Shown: piece after piece, positions 47,612 to 54,865 of the stretch
Position numbering within the stretch: position 1 is the first letter of the stretch
Layout of the letters: every line of letters starts with the position of its first letter
DNA from: an uncultured Clostridia bacterium
Lineage (GTDB): Bacteria; Bacillota; Clostridia; TANB77; CAG-508
Direction of reading: 5' to 3'
Length of the DNA stretch: 64,000 nt
NCBI GenBank assembly: GCA_934130085.1
Contig: CAKOXK010000002.1
Location: 1-64,000, forward strand
Notes under the pieces: generated by a model
The model's input: only the letters and a program-made list of their open reading frames with translations
Databases searched by the model: none
Told to the model about the DNA's origin: nothing
Translations under genes and position numbers: made by a program

Positions 47612-48080
47612 TTAAAATTTTGAAACATCTCGCTTTCGTTTTTATTACTTGTAATTTGTTTCTTTAATGTTTTACCTGTTAAGGAAGGTGCTATACTTCT
47701 TTTGTACTTGTACTTTTAGTCGAAAGGTTCCATGAAACCTTCCCCTCTTAAATTTATACAAGAGTCCCGAGCCAACACACAACACCGCACGAGACGAATT
47801 GTTACTGTTACTATTACCATTGTTGTTATTATAGCCAAAGAGCGCATTGTTGCTACGTTTGAATACAGGGTTGCCAGAAGTAACAAAATTAGCGTTGGAC
47901 GACAGTATAGTACCTATGTTTTTAATTTATATTTTTTGAATATTTTATTAATATTATTTTTTGTTTTTTGTTTGTCTATTTTATGTATTTCAATTTATTC
48001 TTTATTATTATTTGTTTTTTTCATTTGTACTTTCGCAATTTATATTTTTTCGTCAATTGTTTTAAGTTCAAAGGGCAGAC
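47612..48080. other. DGR template region and spacer
   Basis: The gap between avd and the target gene holds the template repeat (47763-47902), small hairpins (47724-47741 and 47745-47764) on its avd side, and a T-rich spacer (47903-48060) without a gene. Confidence 0.8.
47763..47902 (-). repeat. DGR template repeat (TR)
   Basis: These 140 bases align without gaps to 48085-48224 in the target gene. They differ at 12 positions (47800, 47802, 47808, 47814, 47815, 47824, 47851, 47871, 47872, 47889, 47890, 47895). Every one is T on the plus strand, that is A on the sense strand, in the template. Ten are A to G and two are A to T in the variable copy. Translated in register, the template has Asn (AAY) at all nine variable codons. 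Positions 47763-47799, nearly free of sense-strand adenine, are identical in both and would include the initiation-of-mutagenic-homing site. Confidence 0.98.
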
Positions 48081-48085
48081 TTAAA
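48061..48085 (-). other. Hairpin next to the variable repeat
   Basis: TTTAAGT (48061-48067) and ACTTAAA (48079-48085) form a 7-bp stem with an 11-base loop at the 3' end of the variable repeat, spanning the target stop codon. Short hairpins or cruciforms just past the VR help target recognition in studied DGRs, so this is a candidate for the same role. Confidence 0.6.
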
Positions 48086-48743
48086 GTCCCGAGCCAACAC
48101 ACAACACCGCACGAGACGAATCGCTACTGCTACTAACACCATTGTCGTTATTATAGCCAAAGAGCGCATTGTAGCTACGTTTGAATACAGGGCCGCCAGA
48201 AGTAACAAAACCAGCGCTGGACGAGCTTTTCCAGTTTTTGGTTTCTAGCGTAGCATCTCCTCTTTTTGCTACCTCTCCTGTATATATATTAACATATCTG
48301 CTATCTGCATTTTTCAATTTTGACATATAATCATTTGATGTATTGTAAATACCTGCTACATATTCGTATGTCCCATCTGCCATTTGAAAAATTCCTGTTG
48401 CATTGCCTGTTGTTGAAGCATCTGACCTACCTGATGGAGCACTTCCATAAGGTGATGCTGCAAGCATTGCTGCTGCTCCCCATTCAGTATTCTTAGCCAT
48501 GTGTACATCAACTCCATTATTGCTTGAATCTAAATAAGTGGTGCTATCTAATTGAGCTTTTTTACCTAGTGTTCCTCCTTCAACTTCCATTTGCCTTATT
48601 TTTACAAAGAAATCATTTGCTGTTGTATTCTTTAAACTAGTTACCCCAGGTCTTGATTGAACCGCCGCATTTACTTTTCCTGTTAACATGAAAGCAGTTA
48701 AAATTCCAACAGTAAAAACTATTGCTGACTTTTTTATTTTCAT
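48081..48743 (-). CDS. DGR target: secreted variable protein with C-lectin-like domain
   Basis: A 220-residue protein with a Sec signal peptide (basic start, hydrophobic core 7-21, likely cleavage after VNA at 26). The mature part has SRPGVTSLKNTTANDFF, TEWGAAAMLAASPYG (87-100) and TTGNATGIFQMADGTYEYVAG (111-131), which resemble the second half of formylglycine-generating-enzyme/C-type-lectin-like domains. The variable repeat covers residues 174-220 up to the stop. Variable residues are 176, 178, 184, 191, 200, 203, 205, 207 and 208. No wall anchor or membrane segment is seen, so it may bind a partner such as the pilin-like protein. The ligand is unknown. Confidence 0.93.
   Translation of the reverse strand: MKIKKSAIVFTVGILTAFMLTGKVNAAVQSRPGVTSLKNTTANDFFVKIRQMEVEGGTLGKKAQLDSTTYLDSSNNGVDVHMAKNTEWGAAAMLAASPYGSAPSGRSDASTTGNATGIFQMADGTYEYVAGIYNTSNDYMSKLKNADSRYVNIYTGEVAKRGDATLETKNWKSSSSAGFVTSGGPVFKRSYNALFGYNNDNGVSSSSDSSRAVLCVGSGL
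48085..48224 (-). repeat. DGR variable repeat (VR)
   Basis: The C-terminal end of the target gene, 140 bases, matches the template 322 bases away with 12 substitutions, all at template adenines. Codon changes from AAY give Ser, Gly, Gly, Tyr, Asp, Val, Ser, Ser and Asp, with no frameshift or stop. Confidence 0.98.
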
Positions 48744-48771
48744 TTGTTCTTCCTTTCCTTTTACTTTTACT

Positions 48772-48817
48772 TTTTTATCATTAAGTTATCCTAAAGTAAG
48801 TAACTTAATGATAAAAA
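48772..48817. other. Stem-loop in the DGR target leader
   Basis: Two 17-base arms (48772-48788 and 48801-48817) are perfectly complementary around a 12-base loop. No T-run follows on the minus strand, so it is not a standard terminator. It lies 29-74 bases before the target ATG and could be an RNA leader structure or an operator. Confidence 0.7.
48783..48814. repeat. 32-bp inverted repeat, left copy
   Basis: The reverse complement of these 32 bases recurs exactly at 48966-48997, enclosing 151 bases upstream of the DGR target. Confidence 0.85.
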
Positions 48818-48965
48818 TAAATTAGCTAAAGTTCACCAAAATGCAGTATTCCGTAAGAATTATTCTAATGTAGTAAGACTTATTTTTAATGTTACATGTA
48901 TATTACGCAAGTACGAAAAAAGTTGAAATTTTGCCTATTTTATAGTATTTTATACATATAGTTAG

Positions 48966-48997
48966 TTATCATTAAGTTACTTACTTTAGGATAACTT
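48966..48997. repeat. 32-bp inverted repeat, right copy
   Basis: Exact inverted copy of 48783-48814. Together they have the geometry of an invertible segment, but no recombinase gene is nearby. Confidence 0.85.
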
Positions 48998-49215
48998 TTA
49001 CCTTTTTTAAACAATAAACTGTATTTTCTATTTTTTGTTCTTAAGCACTAAACAATAATATTTAGTGTTTTTATTTTTGTTTTTTCTTTTATCTTTTCCA
49101 AACTATTTTTCATTTTTACTATATTAATTTTAAGTAACACCATTTGTTTTCATACATACTATATAATGTGAATAATTATTAATTTTTTAATAATAATATA
49201 ACTATTGGAGGAATT

Positions 49216-50073
49216 ATGGTTGCTTTTTCAGTGAAGGACTCTGATAAAAAAGTTATATATTTACTTTATGATTACTTATGCCAAATTGAATGGATTGATG
49301 TAGATTTTGAGAAACATTTTTCTAAAGGATTTTATGTAGTTGTTTTTAAATATAAAGGTTCAGATTTTAATGAGTTTTTGGACAATTTTTCTTATGTTAT
49401 TGCATCTTTTATTTTAAGATATTATGAGCATTTAATTGTTAAATATTTGATTAATACTGATTATTGTTATTTTGAGAAGAATGAAAAATTAGTTATCGAG
49501 CAAGAATTTGGACTTTTAAATAAGCCCAATATAGTAAAGTCTAATAGGAAGCTTATTTGTAAATTGACTAAAAGTTATGCAATGCAGAATAGTTTTTTTG
49601 TTTTTAGAGGTTTTATTTGCTTTGCATTATCTGATTATATTTCTGTTCTAAAAGAACTTGTTCAAGAGTCTGTTAATCAATTTATTATTGATAAAGAGTA
49701 TTTGAGGTTTGTAGATATGCTAAGAGATTATATTAGAAACAGCGTTTGTAAAACGTCAACAATTCATCTATTATATTTAAATAACATTGCTTACTTAATT
49801 GATGATGATGGCAAGGATATTGCCCTTGATGATTTTTCAAGAACCTTCGTTTCTGATATTTCTTTTTCAAAAAACGACTATGTTTTAAATACCTTGGTAG
49901 GAATGGCTCCAAGTAAAGTTGTTATTCATTTGCTTTCTCCAGCTGACCAGTTCATTAGAACAATTCAATTAATTTTTGAAAATAGAGCAATACTTTGCAC
50001 CTCATGTGATATTTGTGAGAATTACAAAAAAAGCTTAGAAAAAATTAAAGATTCAGGAAAGTGCAATAATTAA
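49216..50073 (+). CDS. ytxC: YtxC-like sporulation protein
   Basis: A 285-residue soluble protein resembling the YtxC family, which is found in spore-forming Firmicutes and has no known biochemical role. The matching parts are FRGFICFALSDYISVLKELV with QFIIDKEYLRFVDMLR, and the C-terminal DISFSKNDYVLNTLVGMAPSKVVIHLL, FENRAILC and CDIC. The start has TTGGAGGAATT just before the ATG. It is the first of two plus-strand genes and diverges from the DGR target. Its presence suggests spore-forming ancestry. Confidence 0.8.
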   Translation: MVAFSVKDSDKKVIYLLYDYLCQIEWIDVDFEKHFSKGFYVVVFKYKGSDFNEFLDNFSYVIASFILRYYEHLIVKYLINTDYCYFEKNEKLVIEQEFGLLNKPNIVKSNRKLICKLTKSYAMQNSFFVFRGFICFALSDYISVLKELVQESVNQFIIDKEYLRFVDMLRDYIRNSVCKTSTIHLLYLNNIAYLIDDDGKDIALDDFSRTFVSDISFSKNDYVLNTLVGMAPSKVVIHLLSPADQFIRTIQLIFENRAILCTSCDICENYKKSLEKIKDSGKCNN

Positions 50074-50154
50074 ATTATCAAAATAATCTTTATTATAGTA
50101 ATAAAAGTTACTAAATAATGATGGAAATTTTAAAAAATGTAATAATGTTAATTA

Positions 50155-50184
50155 TTGCATTTTATTTTCTTTATGTTATATAAT
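50155..50184 (+). promoter_or_regulatory. SigA-type promoter of the SDR gene
   Basis: TTGCAT (50155-50160), 18 bases, TATAAT (50179-50184), about 60 bases before the SDR start. AGAAAGGAATTTAT lies before the ATG. Confidence 0.65.
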
Positions 50185-50243
50185 TAAATTATAAATTTTC
50201 AAACATACAACGCAGCATTTAGAAGAAATAGAAAGGAATTTAT

Positions 50244-51020
50244 ATGATAGCTTTAGTTACTGGGGCTTCCTCAGGTATTGGAAAAGATATTGCAGTGGAG
50301 CTTGCCAAAAAAGGATATGATATTATTGCAGTTGCAAGAAATGAAGATAAATTAATTGAATTAAAAACATATATTGAAAGTAGTATTCCTAATAGACGTG
50401 TTTTTGTAAAAATATGTGATTTAAGTATATCTGATAATTGCATAAAGCTTCATGATGATATTTTTAATGATTTCGGTACAATTGATGTTCTTATTAATAA
50501 TGCAGGATTTGGAACTTGCGGCAAGTTTACTGATACTTCACTTGATAAAGAAATAAATATGATTGATACCAATATAAAAGCTCTTCATATTTTGATGAAA
50601 CTTTTTTTACAGGATATGTGCAAAGTTAATTACGGCTATATAATGAATGTTGCATCTATTGCAGGTTTTATGCCTGGTCCTTTAATGGCCACATATTATT
50701 CTTCAAAAGCGTATGTTGTTAGGCTCACCGAAAGTGTACGTGAGGAGCTATTTATGGAAGGTTCAAAAGTTAAAGTTTCAGCTCTTTGTCCAGGCCCTGT
50801 AAAAACCAATTTTAACAAGGTTGCAAATGTTAAATTTAGTGTACCTGGTCAAAATAGTCCTTTTGTTGCAAAATACGCTGTATTTAAAATGTTCTTAAAT
50901 AGAACTCTTATATTTCCAAGCTTTTTTATATGGATATATAGATTGTTATGCAAGATTTTACCTGATAAAATTTCAGCATTTATAAATTATTTTATGCAAA
51001 AAAGAAAAATTGTACGTTAA
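50244..51020 (+). CDS. Short-chain dehydrogenase/reductase
   Basis: A 258-residue classical SDR. TGASSGIGKDIA (cofactor loop, residues 6-17), NNAGFG (about 86-91), the catalytic Ser in NVASIAGFMPGP and YYSSKAYV (Tyr-x3-Lys, about 151-158), and LCPGPVKTNF are all present. It resembles the YqjQ-type group of uncharacterised reductases. The C-terminal stretch (LIFPSFFIWIYRLLCKILP) is hydrophobic and may associate with the membrane. Substrate unknown. Confidence 0.9.
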   Translation: MIALVTGASSGIGKDIAVELAKKGYDIIAVARNEDKLIELKTYIESSIPNRRVFVKICDLSISDNCIKLHDDIFNDFGTIDVLINNAGFGTCGKFTDTSLDKEINMIDTNIKALHILMKLFLQDMCKVNYGYIMNVASIAGFMPGPLMATYYSSKAYVVRLTESVREELFMEGSKVKVSALCPGPVKTNFNKVANVKFSVPGQNSPFVAKYAVFKMFLNRTLIFPSFFIWIYRLLCKILPDKISAFINYFMQKRKIVR

Positions 51021-51104
51021 GTTAACAAGAATAAGCCTTAAAGAATATTTCATTTTTCAGTAAATAGAAAAGCTCTATAACTTTCTTCATTATACAAAAT
51101 ATAG

Positions 51105-51248
51105 AAGAAATCGAAAGATATATTGTTTTTCAATTTTGCGTTAGCGATCAAGCGAAGCGCGAATGTTTCTTTCTTCCTAAAGTTAATCTTGACTAGTGAA
51201 GAAAGAAACGAACAAAAAATTGAAAAACAATATATCTTTCGATTTCTT
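51105..51248 (-). repeat. Intergenic hairpin repeat, copy C
   Basis: The most regular of the three copies. The outer arms at 51105-51137 and 51216-51248 are perfect 33-base inverted repeats. The core (51138-51216) contains GCGTTAGCGATC, AAGCGAAGCGC and the 11-bp TTTCTTTCTTC/GAAGAAAGAAA stem. It lies between the convergent SDR and rplQ genes, with no other clear terminator, so it may end transcription of the ribosomal operon. Confidence 0.85.
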
Positions 51249-51286
51249 TAATTAATTATAATTATTAATAAATTATAATTATACAA

Positions 51287-51808
51287 TTAAACAAGTTTTA
51301 ATATAACTGTTTCAGCTGCGTCTCCTCTGCGTTGTCCTTTTTTAATTATTTGTGTATATCCACCAACTCTTGATTGATATCTTGGTGCTATAACATTAAA
51401 TAATTTATCTGTTAAGTCGATGTTAACTCCATCTTCATCCTTAACTTTATTTAAACTTGCTATCATTTTTCTTCTAGCATTTAATCTTGAAGGTTTATCT
51501 TTTTGTCTCTTCTCTGTTTTATTTTCTTTAACTACTTTTAAGAATTCTTTACCGTTTTTGCTTTTAACTAATTCAGTTTCTTTGTTTCCTTTGCTATCAA
51601 GTTTTGCTTTTACTACTTTAGCATCAACTTCTTCAAAATTATCTTTTTCTTTAACTGCAAGTGCTATTAGACTATCTGCTAATGATTTAACTTCTTTAGC
51701 TCTAGCTTCAGTTGTTTCAATTTGTTCATGCCAAATTAAGTCTGTAGTTAAATTTTTAAGAATAGCCATACGTGCATCAGTTGGTCTTCCTAACTTTCTA
51801 TTTGCCAT
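51287..51808 (-). CDS. rplQ: 50S ribosomal protein L17, long form
   Basis: A 173-residue L17 (the common bacterial form is about 115-125). The N-terminus NRKLGRPTDARMAILKNLTT and C-terminus RVGGYTQIIKKGQRRGDAAE are standard. About 50 extra charged residues lie between LIALAVKEKDNF and SRLNARRKMI. I have seen this kind of insert in Lachnospiraceae-type L17, so it is a lineage mark rather than damage. It is the last gene of the ribosomal cluster. Confidence 0.97.
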   Translation of the reverse strand: MANRKLGRPTDARMAILKNLTTDLIWHEQIETTEARAKEVKSLADSLIALAVKEKDNFEEVDAKVVKAKLDSKGNKETELVKSKNGKEFLKVVKENKTEKRQKDKPSRLNARRKMIASLNKVKDEDGVNIDLTDKLFNVIAPRYQSRVGGYTQIIKKGQRRGDAAETVILKLV

Positions 51809-51939
51809 TTTAGTTTCCTTTCTAAAGATTTTTATTAATTATTGGAATATTTAAATATTTAAGATATTTAATCAAATTAAATTAGTTAATCTATTTAAAT
51901 ATTCAACAAATTAATATTTGAATTTTAAAAATCCTTTAA

Positions 51940-52887
51940 TTATTCTTCTTCTTTTCTTAGGTCAAATCCCATATCATGTAATTTTGCAATTACTTCATCA
52001 AGTGATTTTTTACCTAAGTTTTTAACTTTCATCATATCATTTTCTGTTTTATTTGTTAAATCTTCAACAGTTGATATACCCGATCTCTTTAAACAGTTAA
52101 ATGATCTAACTGATAATTCAAGTTCTTCAATTGGTTTTTCAAGCATTTTTTCTTTCTTGTTTTCTTCTTTTTCAACCATTATTTGTGTATTCTTAGCTGT
52201 TTCTGATAAATCAACAAATAATTTTAAATGTTCTGATAATACTTTTGCTGCTAAGCTTAATGCTTCATAAGGCTCTAAACTTCCGTCTGTCCATATTTCC
52301 ATTGTAAGTTTATCATAATCTACCATTTGTCCAACTCTAGTATTTTCAACAGAGTAATTTACCTTTTTTACTGGTGTATAAATTGAATCTATTGAGATAA
52401 CTCCAATTGGTTGATTTGGTGTTTTATTTTTTTCTGCGGTATTATATCCTCTACCCATATCAGCAACTAAATCTATATGTAGGCTTCCACCTTTAGATAC
52501 TGTAGCAATGTGTAGATCTGGATTAAGTATTTCTACTGTTCCATCTGTAATGATATCTCCAGCCTTTACTTCGCCTTCACCCTTAAAGTCAATTCTTAAT
52601 GATTTTTCTTCGTTTTTATCAAGCTTTAGTCTAACCATTTTTAGGTTAAGTATTATTTCTGGTACATCTTCTACAACGTTTGGTATTGTTGTAAATTCAT
52701 GCTCAGCACCGTCAATCTTTACACTCTTGATTGCACATCCAGGTAAAGAAGAAAGTAATATTCTTCTTAATGAATTACCAATTGTTATACCATAACCTCT
52801 TTCTAATGGCTCGCAAACGAATTTACCATATCTTTTAACTTTATCGATTTCTAGACATTTGATATTTGGCTTTTCAAATTCTATCAT
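51940..52887 (-). CDS. rpoA: RNA polymerase subunit alpha
   Basis: A 315-residue alpha subunit with an N-terminal dimerisation domain (RYGKFVCEPLERGYGITIGNSLRRILLSSLPGCAI), a flexible linker (about 228-250), and a C-terminal HhH domain (LELSVRSFNCLKRSGISTVEDL, NLGKKSLDEV) for UP elements and activators. It lies between rpsD and rplQ as usual. Confidence 0.99.
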   Translation of the reverse strand: MIEFEKPNIKCLEIDKVKRYGKFVCEPLERGYGITIGNSLRRILLSSLPGCAIKSVKIDGAEHEFTTIPNVVEDVPEIILNLKMVRLKLDKNEEKSLRIDFKGEGEVKAGDIITDGTVEILNPDLHIATVSKGGSLHIDLVADMGRGYNTAEKNKTPNQPIGVISIDSIYTPVKKVNYSVENTRVGQMVDYDKLTMEIWTDGSLEPYEALSLAAKVLSEHLKLFVDLSETAKNTQIMVEKEENKKEKMLEKPIEELELSVRSFNCLKRSGISTVEDLTNKTENDMMKVKNLGKKSLDEVIAKLHDMGFDLRKEEE

Positions 52888-52940
52888 TTTTACCTCCTAA
52901 TAATTACGAGAACGAATCTCACTATACAAATTATAAAACA

Positions 52941-53567
52941 TTATTTAGAATATAATTCAACGATTAAGTGTTCCTCAACTGGTAAATCAATATCTTCTCT
53001 AGCAGCTAATCTAACTACTTTTCCGCTTAATTTTGCTGCGTCTTTTTCTAGCCATGTTGGAACTGGTCTTGCTTCGTTAGCTTCAACTGAAGCTTTGATT
53101 GTTCCATTATCTTTTTTAATTTCTCTAACAGAAATAACATCTCCTGCTTTTACTAAGTATGATGGAATGTTAACCTTTCTTCCATTTACATCAAAAGCTG
53201 CATGTGTTACAAGCATTCTAGCTTGTGTTCTTGAACTTGCAAATCCTAATCTATAAACTACATTATCTAATCTGCTTTCTAGGATTGATAGTAATTTATC
53301 ACCTGTTTTTTCTTTAGAATTTGCTGCCATTTCGAAGTATTTTCTAAATTGCTTTTCTCCAACACCATAATATGCTTTTGTTTTTTGCTTTTCTCTTAAT
53401 TGTGTACCATATTCAGAAAGCTTTGCTTTCTTTTGACCATTTTGACCTGGAGCATAATTTCTTCTATTTATGCTACATTTATCAGAATAGCATCTTTCGC
53501 CTTTTAAGAAAAGTTTTTGTCCTTCTCTACGGCAGATACGGCACATTTCGTCCTTATATCTAGACAT
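52941..53567 (-). CDS. rpsD: 30S ribosomal protein S4, zinc-type
   Basis: A 208-residue primary 16S-binding protein. The N-terminus has CRICRREGQKLFLKGERC and a further Cys (DKCS), a four-Cys zinc site kept in some Firmicutes. LDNVVYRLGFASSRTQARMLVTH is the S4 domain. It may control its own operon through its RNA binding. Confidence 0.98.
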   Translation of the reverse strand: MSRYKDEMCRICRREGQKLFLKGERCYSDKCSINRRNYAPGQNGQKKAKLSEYGTQLREKQKTKAYYGVGEKQFRKYFEMAANSKEKTGDKLLSILESRLDNVVYRLGFASSRTQARMLVTHAAFDVNGRKVNIPSYLVKAGDVISVREIKKDNGTIKASVEANEARPVPTWLEKDAAKLSGKVVRLAAREDIDLPVEEHLIVELYSK

Positions 53568-53593
53568 TTTATATTTCCTCCATTTCTTTCAAA

Positions 53594-53989
53594 CTATACT
53601 CTTCTTCTTTTTGGTGGTCTGCATCCATTATGAGGGATTGGAGTAACATCTTTAATTGATGTGATTTCTAATCCTGCTGTTTGTAATGATCTGATTGCAG
53701 ATTCACGACCAGCACCTGGTCCTTTAACATAAACTTCAACAGTTTTTAATCCATGTTCCATAGCTGCTTTTGCTGCTGTTTCAGCAACTTCTCCAGCTGC
53801 AAATGGTGTGCTCTTTCTAGAACCTTTAAAACCAAGTCCGCCAGCACTAGCCCATGATAAAACGTTTCCTTGAACATCAGAAATTGTAACTATTGTATTG
53901 TTAAAGCTTGAATGAATATGAGCTTTTCCGCTTTCAATATTCTTGCTAACTTTTCTTCTAGTTGTTTTCTTTGCGACAGTCTTTGCCAT
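53594..53989 (-). CDS. rpsK: 30S ribosomal protein S11
   Basis: A 131-residue S11 with GKAHIHSSFNNTIVTI, SWASAGGLGFKGSRKSTPFA and the conserved end PHNGCRPPKRRRV. It lies 17 bases after rpsM. Confidence 0.98.
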   Translation of the reverse strand: MAKTVAKKTTRRKVSKNIESGKAHIHSSFNNTIVTISDVQGNVLSWASAGGLGFKGSRKSTPFAAGEVAETAAKAAMEHGLKTVEVYVKGPGAGRESAIRSLQTAGLEITSIKDVTPIPHNGCRPPKRRRV

Positions 53990-54006
53990 TATTTTATTCT
54001 CCTTCC

Positions 54007-54378
54007 TTATTTATCAGCCTTGCTCTTGCTAACCAACTTACGTGGTCCTTTTCTAGTACGAGCATTTGTTTTTGTTCTTTGTCCTCTAACTGGAAGACCT
54101 CTCTTATGTCTTGTTCCTCTGTAGCATCCCATTTCAACTAATTGTTTAATGTTAAGAGCTACTTCTCTTCTTAAATCACCTTCAACAACATAGTCAGACA
54201 TAGCTTTTCTTATTGCTTGTTCTTGTTCTGCTGTTAAATCTTTTACTCTTGTATCTGGATTAACTCCAGCTTCTTTAAGAATTTTTTGAGATGTTTTTAA
54301 ACCTATACCATAAATGTATGTAAGTCCTATCTCTACCCTTTTTTCTTTTGGTAGTTCAACTCCTGCTAAACGAGCCAT
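54007..54378 (-). CDS. rpsM: 30S ribosomal protein S13
   Basis: A 123-residue S13: ARLAGVELPKEKRVEIGLTYIYG at the start and GCYRGTRHKRGLPVRGQRTKTNART at the end, with a Lys-rich tail in the decoding-site region. It heads the rpsM-rpsK-rpsD-rpoA-rplQ part, separated from rpmJ by 246 bases. Confidence 0.98.
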   Translation of the reverse strand: MARLAGVELPKEKRVEIGLTYIYGIGLKTSQKILKEAGVNPDTRVKDLTAEQEQAIRKAMSDYVVEGDLRREVALNIKQLVEMGCYRGTRHKRGLPVRGQRTKTNARTRKGPRKLVSKSKADK

Positions 54379-54562
54379 TTTTCATTCCTTTCTGAGATTT
54401 TTTACCTCTTTATATGTAATATTTTTTGCTTTTTGTTTTATCAATAAATAATAAAGGTGAAATGCATTAAAATAAAATATAGATAATTTAATAAGAAAGG
54501 TTTTAATCAAATTATTATATTTTAAATTAATCTTTAAATTTGTTGATAAATAAATATATATA

Positions 54563-54603
54563 AACGTAAAATCTAAAATCAGCCGCTCACTAGACTTTAC
54601 GTT
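54563..54603 (-). promoter_or_regulatory. Stem-loop upstream of rpsM
   Basis: A 13-bp stem (54563-54575 with 54591-54603, one mismatch) around a 15-base GC-richer loop, about 185 bases before the rpsM start. No T-run follows on the minus strand. It could be a ribosomal-protein leader for the alpha operon; that is inference. Confidence 0.35.
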
Positions 54604-54624
54604 AATACCTAAATTAAAATGTAA

Positions 54625-54738
54625 TTATCCTTGTCTTTGTTTATGCTTTGGGTTTGAGCATATAACTCTAACAACACCTTTTCTTTTGATAACTTTGCAT
54701 TTTTCGCACATAGGCTTTACTGATGGTCTAACCTTCAT
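54625..54738 (-). CDS. rpmJ: 50S ribosomal protein L36
   Basis: A 37-residue protein: MKVRPSVKPMCEKCKVIKR at the start, ending NPKHKQRQG. The Cys-x2-Cys, Cys and His residues form the zinc site of the Cys-containing L36. AGGAGGTG lies eight bases before the ATG. It lies between infA and rpsM as usual. Confidence 0.97.
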   Translation of the reverse strand: MKVRPSVKPMCEKCKVIKRKGVVRVICSNPKHKQRQG

Positions 54739-54776
54739 TTCACTTGCACCTCCTATTTTATTCTAATGTATGATAT

Positions 54777-54813
54777 GTGAAGTCAAGCGTAAGATTTTTA
54801 CACCTCACTTCAC
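54777..54813 (-). promoter_or_regulatory. Hairpin between infA and rpmJ
   Basis: GTGAAGT (54777-54783) pairs with ACTTCAC (54807-54813), and inside it a second 6-bp stem can form. There is no T-run, so it may be an RNA processing or control structure. Confidence 0.3.
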
Positions 54814-54865
54814 CTATCAACATTAGTGATTTATATTTTTTATTAAAAACATTTTAGAAATTTAA

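Larger units (their letters stand above)
48744..49215. other. Divergent control region between DGR target and ytxC
   Basis: No gene is seen. The region contains a 32-bp perfect inverted repeat pair (48783-48814 and 48966-48997), a 17-bp stem-loop (48772-48817) in the target leader, and weak promoter-like boxes. AAAGGAAAGGA lies just before the target ATG. TTGGAGGAATT precedes ytxC. Confidence 0.65.

Noticed and set aside
47763..47902. Template repeat as a broken second copy of the target gene
   Set aside because: A decaying copy would show changes of all kinds. All 12 differences are at sense-strand adenines and there are no indels, which fits a DGR template.
47732..48136. Plus-strand ORF spanning the template repeat and the end of the target gene
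   Set aside because: It is an open frame created by the antisense of the template and variable repeats plus T-rich spacer. It has no ribosome binding site and no family match.
50118..50183. Small hydrophobic ORF of about 21 codons upstream of the SDR gene
   Set aside because: It has no ribosome binding site and it overlaps the SDR promoter, so it is unlikely to be translated.
23966..51248. The three hairpin elements as insertion sequences or CRISPR
   Set aside because: They are about 140-150 bp with no ORF, no direct target duplications that I can see and no regular spacer array.
51250..51282. AT-only palindrome after rplQ as a terminator
   Set aside because: It contains no G or C pairs and would form a very weak stem; the adjacent hairpin element is a better candidate.
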